NCBI GenBank assembly: GCA_028023455.1
Contig: JAQFVV010000032.1
Location: forward strand, 1,424,001-1,488,000
DNA from: Epiperipatus broadwayi
Lineage: Eukaryota; Onychophora; Udeonychophora; Euonychophora; Peripatidae
DNA: 64,000 nt
Direction of reading: 5' to 3'
The notes beneath the pieces were generated by a model. It saw only the letters and a list, made by a program, of their open reading frames with translations, had not been told where the DNA came from and did not search any database. Positions 10,790-22,242 of the stretch are shown here, one piece after another. How positions within the stretch are numbered: position 1 is the stretch's first letter; the number at the start of each line of letters is the position of its first letter. The translations under genes were made by a program, and so were the position numbers.

Positions 10790-12780
10790 CATCATTTTAC
10801 AATGTCAATAAAAAATAAAACTGAAATACAATATTCCATCCATAACCACAATTTGTATTCATTCTTGAATAAATAAATACAAAATTAGAAATAAAAGAAA
10901 TTTTAATTTTTTGTTCACAATGCATATACAGTACATATTTTAAAACATGCATATACATATTGCAACGGTAAGAATTGTCCCTCCACGTAACAAAATCTAG
11001 AACACAGGCAAAATACCTTAAAGCTGATCGAATCCGGATGCTGGGATCCAGAATCCGACCAACATTCATTCAATCCTTTCACCTCTGCTCAATGATCTAA
11101 TACTATATGGATGACATTTCTCAACTTACAGACATTCAATTTAACCTCGGTCCGGCGGTCACTCAGCGTAAAACAAAAGACAAATTAACTAATTTAGCAC
11201 TGATTTGGTCAGATATACACACATAAGACTAAATGATTAATTAATATAGCAATGACTGCTTATAAAATATAATAGAATGATCTACCTATAGATATAATGA
11301 TGTATGTGCAATTAAATCTAGAGCTGGATAAAATGAACTCATGGACAATAAAATTATGAAAATGAGTTATATTTTAAATATTAATTTAATAAAACAGTAA
11401 CACATAGTGAAATTAAAATATACAAAATTATGTGATAAGAACGTGAGATATTACGCTCGCAGGCGTTGCATAACTAATGAGATTAATGTTACACATATTA
11501 TAAGTGTTGAATAAAGTGCAGTGCGGTATGGGAGTTTTATGCCTATATTAATATGCCAAATTTCTAGCTCTTTTGTAGTCTACTAGATCATATGGAACTT
11601 TATAGCCAAAGTTATATAACTAACTTAATAGCGCTCCTACGGCGTCTATCTATACAAAGTTAAGTCGAGCATATAATTAGGCTGAGAGATGCGCAGGTTA
11701 GTGTGTTAACCTAGATTAGGGTATACACTGATGCTAGATAAGCATTTAATATAAAAGGAGAGAAAACTGGTTTATGATAGGTTTACCTATATAATCTATG
11801 GCACATATTAAAATATTAATTGAGCAAAAAGGTGCAAATGGGTCATTATTCACGGGCTTCAGCTTCAAAGTTCGGTTGCCCTAAAACCAATCAATTTGCT
11901 ACGAATAGAAACATTAGTAGTTCAGGGAGTCGGATAAGCATTAATTATGAATCATCTAGGTCCTTGTGCCCTAGTTCTAAAAGTGTGTGCTTTACCCAAA
12001 CTAAAGTGGATGAGAGTGGCCTCCACCAGCAACTCATCAATAATCATGCAGCAAGCAGATAATCGTACATTGCATACTTTGTAAGGACACATCCGCAACT
12101 TATACATATATATAACACAAATACGTAAAGTTATATTATCGTGCCTTAAACTTAGATAGCGTCTATTTGCATATCTATATAATCCAGTTCTCAAATTTAG
12201 TATTTCAAATATACTATTTAGGGACTAAATTAATTAGTAGCCTAGTTTAATATTATCACCTGCATCTCAACATATAAATCTAAGGAGGACAAAGCATATT
12301 TGCGGGATAATTACAAATAAAACATTAAAATATGCTTTGAGAATATCTCTGTAGCTAGTTCCTATGATGTACGAGTTACATATATAAATAGTTATATATA
12401 CTTCATAACTAGAATTAAGCAAACTACAATTTTAACTAGATAACAACTGATTATTAAAATATTAATACCCAAAAATTAATCAGTAAAAATAATAATACGA
12501 TCTCGAAACAGCGAGTGATAAAGAAAAATAATTCAATTGTTTATTATATTTATTATAGCGGAGGCTTGAAATTATCTTCGCAGATTGACAAGCTAAAATT
12601 ATATTTATAAATACTTGCGGTTTCGAGTCATTTGGCATATTAAATCCATATAATATTAAAATGATAAAATCATAGAATAAATCGAATAGATTAGGAATAG
12701 GCATAAAAGACTGCAGAGAATTATACATTTAAAAGTAGATTATTAGAATTTTACATTTTAAAAGAGAATTCAAGTTTTAC
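10790..12780. other. Stretch with higher G+C and CpG, no gene recognised
   Basis: Between about 10930 and 12200 the base composition is less extreme and CpG is more frequent (for example GGTCCGGCGGTCACTCAGCG near 11150, and GCGCTCCTACGGCGTC near 11632). Open frames of 80-90 codons on either strand (11069-10797, 11820-12062, 12194-11952) show no motif I recognise and lack clear start or splice context. It could be a decayed transposon or an old exon-bearing region. I do not assign a function. Confidence 0.3.
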
Positions 12781-12832
12781 AATCAGGCAAGATTTAGCAT
12801 TTAACAGTCTTCTTTGCAGATTTTAGTAAAGG

Positions 12833-13226
12833 CAGGAGTCCCCAACCTTTTTGCACTTAAGAGCACATTCTATAATACCGGCCAGGTGGTGGGCACCATT
12901 TATTTTTTCAACCAGGTGGCGAGCACCATTTATTTTTTCAATGTAAATTTATAGTTTGATATTGTTAATAATACACATAATGTACAAAAAAATATTTATT
13001 TCAAAAATAAAATGTTAACATATAATTAACCTTTATATTTTTACGCTGTAAAAGTATAGTATGCCCTACAATTTGATTACAATATAATACAATAATTTAT
13101 AAGAAATTTTAAAAATTAATTTTATTTGTATCAGATAATTTTTTATCGTGTTGGGATAGTGGCGGGCACATGTAAAATGGTCTGCGGGCGCCATGGTGCC
13201 TGCAGGCATAGGGTTGGGGACCCCTT
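12833..13226. mobile_element. Non-autonomous hAT element (MITE), copy 1
   Basis: Ends are CAGGAGTCCCCAACCTTTTT on the left and GGTTGGGGACCCCTT on the right, imperfect inverted repeats of the hAT type. They are flanked by an 8-bp target-site duplication, AGTAAAGG, at 12825-12832 and 13227-13234. The interior is A/T rich and non-coding. A 30-bp internal duplication near 12880-12940 (CCAGGTGG...ACCATTTATTTTTTCAA twice) is absent from copy 2 at 31018. Confidence 0.9.
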
Positions 13227-13349
13227 AGTAAAGGTGTTTGGGAAAGGCAGATTTAATAAATAGCTAGCTTTTAAAAAAAAGAATCGAAAGTCACAGTTTA
13301 TAAACAGAGCTCTGAGAGAAAATTTACCTTTCAGTTGTTTTCATTGCAG

Positions 13350-13501
13350 TTAGTTCTGGAGCACTTGGGAGAATATTAAGTTGACATTTTTGACGATTTA
13401 ATGTTAATGGAGATTTTCCACGGGCTGCTTTTGCTGGTGTATGGCATTAGGTTTTATCGGACCAAAGTTCTTTTCCATTGCCGATTAAAGGGCAGGAGGC
13501 G
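13350..13501 (+). other. Candidate exon with start codon (unverified)
   Basis: A pyrimidine-rich TTTTCATTGCAG ends at 13349 and a strong donor, GCG/GTGAGT, follows 13501. The interval is clearly richer in G+C than its surroundings. An ATG at 13401 opens a frame of 33 full codons before the donor, starting MLMEIFHGLLLLVYG, a hydrophobic run that could be part of a signal peptide or membrane anchor. Upstream of the ATG all frames have stops, so it would be a first coding exon with 5' UTR. No family is recognised. A transposon-derived fragment with fortuitous splice signals is equally possible. Confidence 0.25.
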
Positions 13502-13559
13502 GTGAGTTACTGCCGTTCTACTCCACCATTTTGCAGATAAAACGGGTGTAGGTTCTGCT

Positions 13560-15640
13560 TACAACTCACTTATTATATATATGAACGATCTTTGGTGACA
13601 AAACTTTTAGTATTTATACTTTTCAAATTCTGGCCACCTGCTAATTTTTTACGAGCTTGTCCTTAGCTGAAAAGTTCATTTATTTATTTTAGCAAAACAT
13701 ATTTAATAGCTACAACTAGTAGAAAAACCCATTTATTTATTTTAGAAAAACATTTTTAATTATGACAACTAATTGAGATTTTGGTTTTTCTGCATATTTT
13801 GTTATTAACATTTTATATTTACAAAATCAAGTCCACACTATTTTAGGACCATTGCATGACTACTTTAAAATCTGTTTACAAAATCAAAAGTTATTTTGGA
13901 AAAGTTACTTTGATAATTAGTAGAAGACTAATTGTATTACTCTAGATGTAGAAAAACAATGGAAATGGATTATACATATGCGATTTCAATAACATAATAA
14001 AATTTGCTAAATAATTTAAACTAAAATATGTCTTAAACTAGAAATATTTATAAAATGAATTTCTTAAACTAGAAATATTTATAAATTGAATACATATCTG
14101 TAATCTATACATATACTATTAAACTAGACATACCTCTCGCATATATATATACGTGATTCTGCATATACAGTAATTCGAGGTTGTTTAAATGGGTACTCTG
14201 AGAGTTTAAACGTGGCATATAGATAGGTGTGTGGGTAAAATACGTGGAACAGGCGGATGGATAAATCTGACTGTTTCAATTATGACTACGTAAGTATATT
14301 AAAAATACACGTTCATTACTATCCATGAATTTAGATATCTATGACATAGCTTAGACAGAACTAAATATTATGGTAGACTATATAATTTACTTTAACTAAA
14401 TATAATTAAATCATAAAAATACATATTTTTTTTTTTTAATTAAATGTTACTTTTTAAAAAAAAAAATTTTTAAATATGAAAAAGCATTCTCCATATTTAA
14501 TGTCTGAATAAAGCACTTTTTAAAATTTCATACAATATAAAATGCAAATAGATCAATAATATCCGTATGCTTAAATCAGTAAAAAAAAAATGTGATTTAC
14601 AATGTTAAAGTTATATAGAAAAATATCTAGGCTTTCATTCGTTTCTCAGGAGATTAAACAATTTTTTAAATAGATCATTGCAGGATAAAGGCCCCTTCAA
14701 AACAATGCCACAGATGAAATAGAAGAAACCCTTTCTCATTAGACTAGTCAATAACCAGGAAATGTTTCCTTCATTGACAAATCCTCTAATAATAGCTGAT
14801 ATCCATTTACTAATCAATAATTAAATGATTAATAGGGGTTGGATACAGGCCTTGAGTATTTAAAAAAAAAAAAATTAAAAAATCCTCAACTTTCTTGAAA
14901 TTAAAAAAATTCCCAAATTAATCCAGTCTGAATTTGAATTATGTTATAGATATAACTAGCAAATTCACTGACCACTATCCACAATAGATTTATATATATG
15001 CACTATTTATAAAAAGTATTCAGGTGATATGCTGAAACCAATAAAGAGAATGAAAAACACCCTAGATTTTCTAGTAGAGATTTCCAGAAGAGAAGTATGT
15101 TTATATTATATTTACTTTCACATGAACTATAATTATTCTAGACTATAATAATCATACATAAATATTTAATAAAACAATATATTTCTCAGAGTTTTATAAT
15201 AATAATCTATGTACTCTTCATATTTTCTTTAATCATAAAACTCTTTACAACTCTTGTTTCTTATTTCAAGCTTTAAAATAAGAGCAATCTTAATCTGTTT
15301 TCAAAAATGAAGGCTAGCAAAATTAAATACAAGATTGAATAATAATTTATCTCAGGGTTAATCTAATAAAATTATATGGATATCAAGTGTGTTTATGCAT
15401 TCCAGGATACAATAGTGTGAAAGAAATTTTATGTACACCATCTTATTCAATAATAGTTTACATTTCAGATAGCATTAATACAATAATGTATCCAATCCAG
15501 ATAAGTTTTACATATAAGTTTATATTTCAAATATGATTTTTAATATTGTGAATGTAAATTGAAATGACAATGTTTATTTAAGAACAATAACAAGAAATAT
15601 TAAAATTAACAGTTGATTTATTGCGTAATGTAAAAATCAA
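13560..15640. other. A/T-rich stretch, nothing firm
   Basis: Only short local repeats are seen (for example CTTAAACTAGAAATATTTATAAA twice near 14032-14088). A 60-codon minus-strand frame at 14817-14635 (MISKWISAIIRGFVNEGNIS) is unrecognised and is not called a gene. Confidence 0.35.
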
Positions 15641-15841
15641 TAAAAAACACTGGTTGTTTTCTCATCCCTGGTGTTCGCCACGGGATGGCATTGATGCTAA
15701 TCAAAAACATATACATATAATGATACCGGGGCAGGATCTAAATGATCGATTTGATCTAAAAAGATCTGATTTCTTAGATTTGTAGTAAAATATTCTACTA
15801 ACTAATACTATTATATGATGTTAGTTTTTTCATTTTTGTAA

Positions 15842-16180
15842 ATGTTTATTAATCTTATATTGTTTTTGAGTTTGTGTGTGTGTGTCTTTAAAGTTACGGG
15901 GCTTTTTCTAATTTTTTTTTTGGGACTTTATATGTGTCTTTTTAAAGTTACGGTGGTTTTTTTTTTTGCAAGAGTAAATCAATCATTTGATTCAAAAGCA
16001 AGATGTAATAAGTCAATGTTTATTAATCTTAGATTGTTTTTGAGTTTGTGTGTGTGTCTTTAAAGTTACGGGGCTTTTTCGAATTTTTTTTGGACTTTAT
16101 GTGTGTCTTTTTTTAAAGCTACGGTATTTTTGGTCAAGAGTAAATCAATCATTTTATTAAAAAAGCAATACGTAATTCTA
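15842..16180. repeat. 174-bp tandem repeat, two units
   Basis: ATGTTTATTAATCTTA begins at 15842 and 16016. Each unit contains GTGTGTGTCTTTAAAGTTAC, a GGGGCTTTTT block, and GAGTAAATCAATCATTT. Homopolymer lengths vary between units. Confidence 0.85.
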
Positions 16181-16224
16181 AATCTATCAAAAGTAACGTC
16201 ATTCATATACTACAAATTAGAATT

Positions 16225-16740
16225 GATACCCGACTACTATTAGTAAGGACAGTCATTGAAAGACTCAATTGAAAAATGATACCCGACTAATTTCCATTTT
16301 CTTTTTTTTGGGGGGGACTAATGAATCAGAAAGTGGGTTGTTTTTGTTAACTCTGTCTATATAAAAAGGGTACCGTTATTGAAATACTAAATTTAAAAAT
16401 GATAGCCGACTAATTTGCATTTCTTTTGACAGTAATTAATCAGAAAGTGGGTTTCTTTTTTTTTTTTTGGTAAATCTTGTGTATATATAATAAAAAAATA
16501 CCATAATTCAAATACTCCTAAACCAACCCCCATTGAATTTGCTTTTTTTTCTTTTTTTTTAAAGACAGTAATTAATCAGGAACTGGGTTGTTTTTGTTAG
16601 TGTGTAGATATAAAAACTAATCTCATTTTTAAATAATAAATGTAACAAAAAAAAAAAATAATAATAGCAGACTAATTTTCCTTTCTGGAAAAGTAATTAC
16701 TAATTTGTTTGTGCGTGTATATATATATAGCAAAAGTAAT
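16225..16740. repeat. About 125-bp degenerate tandem repeat
   Basis: GATACCCGACTAATTT-type motifs occur at 16225, 16278, 16401 and about 16664. Each is followed by a T/G-run, CAGTAATTAATCAGAAAGTG and GGGTTGTTTTTGTTA variants, then a TATATA segment. Units are interrupted by variable poly-T and poly-G runs. About four diverged units are visible. Confidence 0.65.
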
Positions 16741-17304
16741 GGTCACGGACGAATTCTCGTGAAAACGGTACTTTTCGCGTGATCCTTGAATTTTTTTCCC
16801 GTTACGCACCCTTAAAAGCAATTTTTGAGGGTTACCCATTCGTAATGGAATCTTCGGGACATTATTACTAAACTTACAACAGTAAAGTAAGTTACAACAC
16901 ATTAAACAAAAATAGACATCAAATTTTAAAAAACTATGACTGCTTCAAATACACACACTCTCACACGAAACTACAGAGAAAATAGATATTCTACTATTAT
17001 GAGAAAATGAACAAAATCAACTACTACGGCAGCCAATCAAGGCATTTCTTTCTCTTTGTTTTTAGCATAGAAAAAAAAGCCATAACCAGCAGCCGTCGGG
17101 AACTCATTCTGTATTTTATCATAGAAAGAAGTCTCATTTGTGTTGGCTTCCGTCCAACATAACGTGAGGACTCTTTTCTGCATTTATAATGTAGAAAATT
17201 TGCTCTTTTGTTGGGTGAAGGCCAGTGAAACGGTATATTTCTAGAAATTGACCTAGAAATAACGACATCTCGAGGCAAACACCAGGGATGAGAAAACAAC
17301 CAAA

Positions 17305-17945
17305 ACAAATAACAATAAAAAGAATCATATAATGCATTTAATAAATATTAGTTTGTTCCTTCAACAAATTTAAACTCTGGCTATATGAAGTGTTTTATCA
17401 TACCATTTTGTGAAGACATTCACATTTATAGGAATGGGTTGTATTACTATCTCAGACAATTAATCTTTAATTTAATACTGAAGGATAATAATTATTATAA
17501 TCATAGAAGATCAATGCCTTATGAATATTCTTAATTGGTTTAATTTACCATTCAATCAATTATTCACCAACCTCATTTATAAACATTGGAGAAATTTACC
17601 ACATTGAGTTTATTTACTTTTGCCTCAAGATCCTTTTCTGGATTCAATTTCAGGCTTGAATACCTGGAGGAGGCTATTTAGTCGACACAACAATTAAATC
17701 ATTAAGCTGCTTTATTATAAACTGGATAACAAAGAAAAATTAATACTAACAAGTAGGAGTGATATATAAAATATTCCTTACAGATTTACTAATCTACATA
17801 TGGATAATTAACTCCACTTAACTTTGAGATCATATTAAGAACCCGTAAACATTGTAAATATTTAACCATAGTTATTTAATATAAATTTGTTAAATATTTA
17901 CATTTGTACAACCCAAACCTAACATATATTACATTTATTCCCTTC
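17305..17945. other. A/T-rich spacer, nothing recognised
   Basis: No coding motif or repeat was seen. Confidence 0.4.
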
Positions 17946-17949
17946 AATA

Positions 17950-18235
17950 CTGCTTCGGCTCTTTGAGCACATTATGCGCTCGTATACGCTCGGATGACGT
18001 GTTGTTTTCTTTCTTTATTGACATAAAACATATAAGCATGCCGTCAACCAAAATACGAGCATTTGATAGCTCTCTGTCATGTGATTCCAAAAATGTCTAC
18101 CTCAAAAAATCCATGGAAATTTGGATTTTTGGCAGCAGTTTTAATCGACCACAGTATTTATTTATTTTTTTTATAACTTTTGTAATTATCACGAAGCGAT
18201 AAAAAAAAAAAAAAAATGGTTTACTGAATGCAAGT
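17950..18235 (+). other. G+C-shifted segment with a 79-codon frame, unrecognised
   Basis: TCGTATACGCTCGGATGACG stands out from the surroundings. The plus-strand frame 17963-18202 starts MSTLCARIRSDDVLFSFFID. It resembles no family I know and has no splice or promoter context. It may be a transposon end or an old coding scrap. Confidence 0.2.
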
Positions 18236-18552
18236 CAACATTTGCCCCGTGTTACTCACAAACAAGGCCTACAATAGAGCTTGATATAATGACTCTTAAG
18301 TATAAAATTTTAATTTTTTTAATATTTAATTTTTTTTTTAATTTTTTGAAAAAATTATCTTTTTTATTAATTTTAGTTTGTAGTTAGTAAATTATATATT
18401 TATTTATGCTCATATAGAATTCATATCTACTGTAATTCTAATCCACTTATTTTATAAAAATAATGATTTTCAAAAAGTTTAATAATTTATTATTTATAAT
18501 TATAACTGAAACACAGGCTTTTATATACCTGTGTCTATATATGTAATATATA

Positions 18553-18838
18553 GGGGATGCGAGCACAGACTTTCACACGGCCCACCACTCTCCACACTAT
18601 CTCATAACACTGATACACTTGAATTTAAGTATGAGGTTTGGCTATCTATATATACTGTATCTGAGCTCTTATAGCATATATGTGTAGAGATGGTAATCTG
18701 GACCAACTGATGATTGCTGGTTTGGCATGAAATACATATATTGGTGATTATTTATCTTTTCAACATGTGTTCAAGTGTATCAGTGTTATGAGATAGTGTG
18801 GAGAGCGGTGGGACGTGTTAAAGTGTGCTCGCATACCC
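18553..18838 (+). mobile_element. 286-bp inverted-repeat element bearing a hammerhead fold
   Basis: Terminal inverted repeats of about 70 bp (18553-18623 and 18770-18838) share CTCTCCACACTATCTCATAA and CACTGATACACTTGAA blocks. The outer ends are GGGGATGCGAGCACA and its mirror TGTGCTCGCATACCC. It is bordered by TA on both sides (18551-18552, 18839-18840), within TATA. The 146-bp centre holds a type I hammerhead ribozyme fold. Just outside the left end, 18508-18545 (GAAACACAGGCTTTTATATA) is the reverse complement of sequence next to the related element at 32134. That flank may therefore belong to a longer parental element. Confidence 0.75.
18694..18750 (+). ncRNA. Hammerhead ribozyme fold, type I (copy A)
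   Basis: Core box CTGATGA lies at 18707-18713 and GAAA at 18729-18732. Helix II between them pairs TGCT with GGCA (718:724 is a G-U pair) around a GGTTT loop, with a U-U pair next to the core. Helix III is a 3-bp hairpin: the last A of GAAA pairs with U739, and U733-A734 pair with U737-A738. Cleavage is predicted after A740. Helix I pairs CCAA (18703-18706) with TTGG (18741-18744). After an internal loop, TAATC (18694-18698) pairs with GATTA (18746-18750). Known role of the family: self-cleavage of retroelement transcripts. The U-U closing pair of helix II is a weakness, but it is conserved in copy B. Confidence 0.7.
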
Positions 18839-19299
18839 TATAATTATTATTTATAATTATGTTTATATAATATGTTTGTGTTTACAAGTAATGAGTTATA
18901 AAACTAATAATCAAATGTATAGAAAGCTTGCATACGCAGGCATATAATCAAATTCTGATTCTTGTTTATGTTTTTGTTTATTCTTGTCCATGCTTTGGAG
19001 TCACTCTGGTTTTGCTAAACATTTCATAACATTATTTTCAAGTCTATAGTTAACAAATGGACTATATGTAAATAAATTATAATTATGTGATATAATAAAT
19101 ATAACGAGATAGCATCACTTGTGTGCATAAAGAATATGAACATCACTTATGTGCATAAAGAATATACTGATGTACATAAAAAAATATAAAATGAGATGAA
19201 AATCATTTTATCAGTGATATAGACAGTAGCCTACAAGAAGCCAATTGCTGTGATGATTTCTTTTGTATCTTTTATTAGAATGAATCTTTTTCTTTATAG

Positions 19300-19395
19300 A
19301 TGCCTTTGACATTTGGAGCTGTCGGGGTACAAGATAAAAATGAAGAATTCATATCCAACTTCTTCTGGAGATTGTGAAGATATGGATTATCTCAG
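19300..19395 (+). other. Candidate first coding exon of a host gene (unverified)
   Basis: A polypyrimidine acceptor, TTTTCTTTATAG, ends at 19299 and a donor, CTCAG/GTAAAA, follows 19395. An ATG at 19340 reads MKNSYPTSSGDCEDMDYL plus two bases (AG) into the donor, with codon and residue use unlike the A/T-rich noise around it. Upstream frames of the interval contain stops (an earlier ATG at 19300 runs into TGA), so it would be 5' UTR plus start. I do not recognise the protein. If real, the window lies across a first intron of unknown length. No second exon of the same gene was found in the window. Confidence 0.35.
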
Positions 19396-19399
19396 GTAA

Positions 19400-22235
19400 A
19401 ACATGTTATACATGTTTAGAAAGATAATTTTATGAGGAATACAAAGAAATTATCACTGAAGATGTAATTTAAATTTTAATTAATGTTAATTTCCAAATTA
19501 TGAACAAACAATAAAATAATAATTATTTCGGATGTGAAAAATTTTTTTTTTCTTACTTTTTATATAGTTATCACTATTTATCTTATGCTTATTGTTTGCC
19601 TTAGTTTTTCTAGTTTCTATTAATGTATTTTTTTTGCTCTAACATAATTAAAACTGAAGTTATTGTGAAAATTGTGTCTCAGGTCAGTATTTTAAAAAAT
19701 TCAATATGGCGTTTTAGAGCGAAGCAGTTAACACTAATAATCATAATATTAAATAAAATACTACCTTTTATTTAAATACAATAATATCTGAGAAAAGTCT
19801 TATCATATGACATAACACTATATATAATATGAATTATCTAAGAAAGTAGAAAGCATATTAAAATAATCCATTTGGTTTGTAAAATCATTCACTTTTATAA
19901 TATAATCCATTCTGGAAATAGCATAAAAATATTAAATTTCATTTAGTATGCTTACCCAAGACAATTACTTATAACTTCATTGTTTATTGTATCTAATATT
20001 TGTTTAGAGGATCCATAATTTTGAAGTAGCATTAAATTTATAATCCATTATCCTTTGAATATTTTAGTATTCATATATATAGCACAGATAATGCTTAATG
20101 CAATTACTGTACTTAGATATTGAATACACATTCATAGTTTTGTTCTAAGTAGCAAATTTAATATCTTTAAACAAATATTCATTTTTATCCAAAATTTTAG
20201 CATTTAGCATTTCATTAATTCAAAAGTATAAAATTAATCCATTCATTCTTGACCTTTAATCCATTAGGTTAACAATTCTGATAGCATTGCTGTTAAAGCA
20301 AAGTTTATTATCCATTGCAAGAAAACAATATTCATCATTTGAAATCTAAATTAGTTTCTTTAGCAACAAATTTATAATCAGAACATTAGAGTTTTAAAAA
20401 CTGCTGTACTTTAAAATAGATTTCATTCTATAAATGAAGATAAGATCAAATTCATATTCTTGATACTTAGATATCCCTTTCTAGTAGTGAAGAAATAATT
20501 ATTTTATAATAGTTTATGGAAAATATTTTAGCAAACTTATTTATAGTTAAGAAATACAATTTTTCTAAAATATACTATTTATCATTATCTTATTATCTAT
20601 AATTTAATAATAATATTTTGTAATTTTGGTAATAATGGTATAATAGAATTGTGAACATTAAAATAGAAAATAGCACAGAAATATGTAAAAGTATCATCTT
20701 TTAAGTGAAGAAAATCCAGCGATTTGTTTAATATTGAGATAGCAATTCCACAAGTTAGATTGTCTATTTTCTGCTAATAGTTGACTTTATATAACAAATG
20801 AGATTTTTTGAAGTAATGAAATTATCGATTAAATTGATGATGATTTCTGATTATTTTGTTGTGGTCTATCTCTCTTCCAAGACAACGAGAAGTCAGATGT
20901 CACCAAGGCAGTAAAAATTTTTATGGACTCTAGTTTTTCCAAGTTCATTTTTTATACCAATGCTCACATGATGTCTGGATGATATAATATTCTGCATCAT
21001 GCATTGGGGACTTCTTTTGTCAGTGAAATATTGGAAAAGGTTGTTACAGTTTTTAGCACTCATCAGAGTTAAAATTTTTAAAACAAGGTGGTAAACTTTC
21101 ATTCCCAGGTTTTAAAAAATAAAATAACTTTACAAATATTTATTCAAATAAATAAATCACAACTATAAAGTTTCTCAAATATCTTCCTCAAGTAATTTTA
21201 AATTAACTTTTAATAAATAATTTATTACTTAAATATTTTTAGCAAAGTAAATCAATCTTTGCCAAATAAAAATTTAAATTTTAAACACTGAAATATGAAA
21301 GCTCCCAAGCATACACACTCACACAGAACATATAAAATGTTATGACTGTTTATTTTACTTATAATTAAAATGTAATATTTGATTTATCATTCTATTCTCT
21401 ACTTTGATTTTTGAATGATTAGTCATGTGTGCAGCATTCTTTTGATTTATATAATTAACTATTTTATTCCTTAACAAAAATAGCAACAAACACATCAGTA
21501 TTTTCTTCATACACAAATTAGAAGTCTATATTTAAAATACTGTTTACAGAAAATTGGGCTGACATTTTCTTGTACCATCATATCTTTGTTGAGTGGAAGC
21601 AAACTTTGAATTAAATCCACACAATATTAAAAAGTTACACTATTGTTTGCCATCAAGTTGTGATTTTAATTCAAAAATATCAATAATAGCTTGTTCAGTA
21701 TTTTTTTCTTTATGAAATTAATTTTTCAATTAAATCCACCAATAATACCATATAAAATTATGCCACCTGTGTGTGACAATAATTGTAGATAGTATTTTTT
21801 AAATAAATTGTACAATAGCAAATTTGCTATTGTCATTCAAGTATTATTAAAATTAAAATTATTACATATTAATAAGTTTTAAAAATAATATTTTGAACTC
21901 TTTATTTACCCGTAAATGCTGCATAATACTCTTTATTGACAAGATCATTTGGATTTCTAAATTTGATTGATAAAAAAAAAAATAACAAAGGCAGGAAAGC
22001 CAAAATCAGAATGACAAATTTAATCTGACATTTCAATACTATCTATTATGAAATAATACCTTGATTAATAATGTAAAGAAATAAATTTTTTTAGTCATTC
22101 TTTTTTTTTTTAATGAAAAAAAAAGTGGAATTCAGCTGGTGTAATGATTTATTTAAAGCTCAAAAACAAAAACAAAAAAATCCATGAAATATTGTACATT
22201 TGATTTGGTTCATATTTTAATACATAATAAACAAT
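19400..22235. other. A/T-rich stretch, nothing firm
   Basis: An open frame at 21102-20893 (minus, MKVYHLVLKILTLMSAKNCN) and related frames in the same place give no recognised domain. A locally less A/T-rich patch at 20860-21110 may be an old coding scrap. The rest is low complexity. A short AACATCACTTATGTGCATAAAGAATA duplication is at 19115-19165. Confidence 0.35.
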
Positions 22236-22242
22236 CATCATA

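Larger units (their letters stand above)
15651..17302. mobile_element. TIR element filled with tandem repeats
   Basis: The left end, TGGTTGTTTTCTCATCCCTG (15651), is the exact reverse complement of the right end at 17283-17302. Similarity continues imperfectly for about 37 bp (TGGTGTTCGCCACGGGATG against TGGTGTTTGCCTCGAGATG). Inside lie two tandem arrays (15842-16180 and about 16225-16740) and a G+C-richer part (16740-17302). No complete transposase is present. A target-site duplication could not be fixed. The layout, inverted ends around satellite-like arrays, resembles the larger element at 38821-46899. Confidence 0.65.

Noticed and set aside
11820-12062. 80-codon plus-strand frame with less biased residues
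   Set aside because: It starts at TTG, shows no recognised motif, and overlaps an equally long antisense frame. Recorded only as part of a G+C-shifted stretch.
9538-21066. Other CTGATGA / TCATCAG strings (9538, 21062, also 388, 4216, 38728, 42143) as hammerhead cores
   Set aside because: No GAAA box at the required spacing and no helix II pairing.
20893-21102. Host exon on the minus strand
   Set aside because: The residue mix is slightly unusual, but splice signals and a stable frame are lacking.
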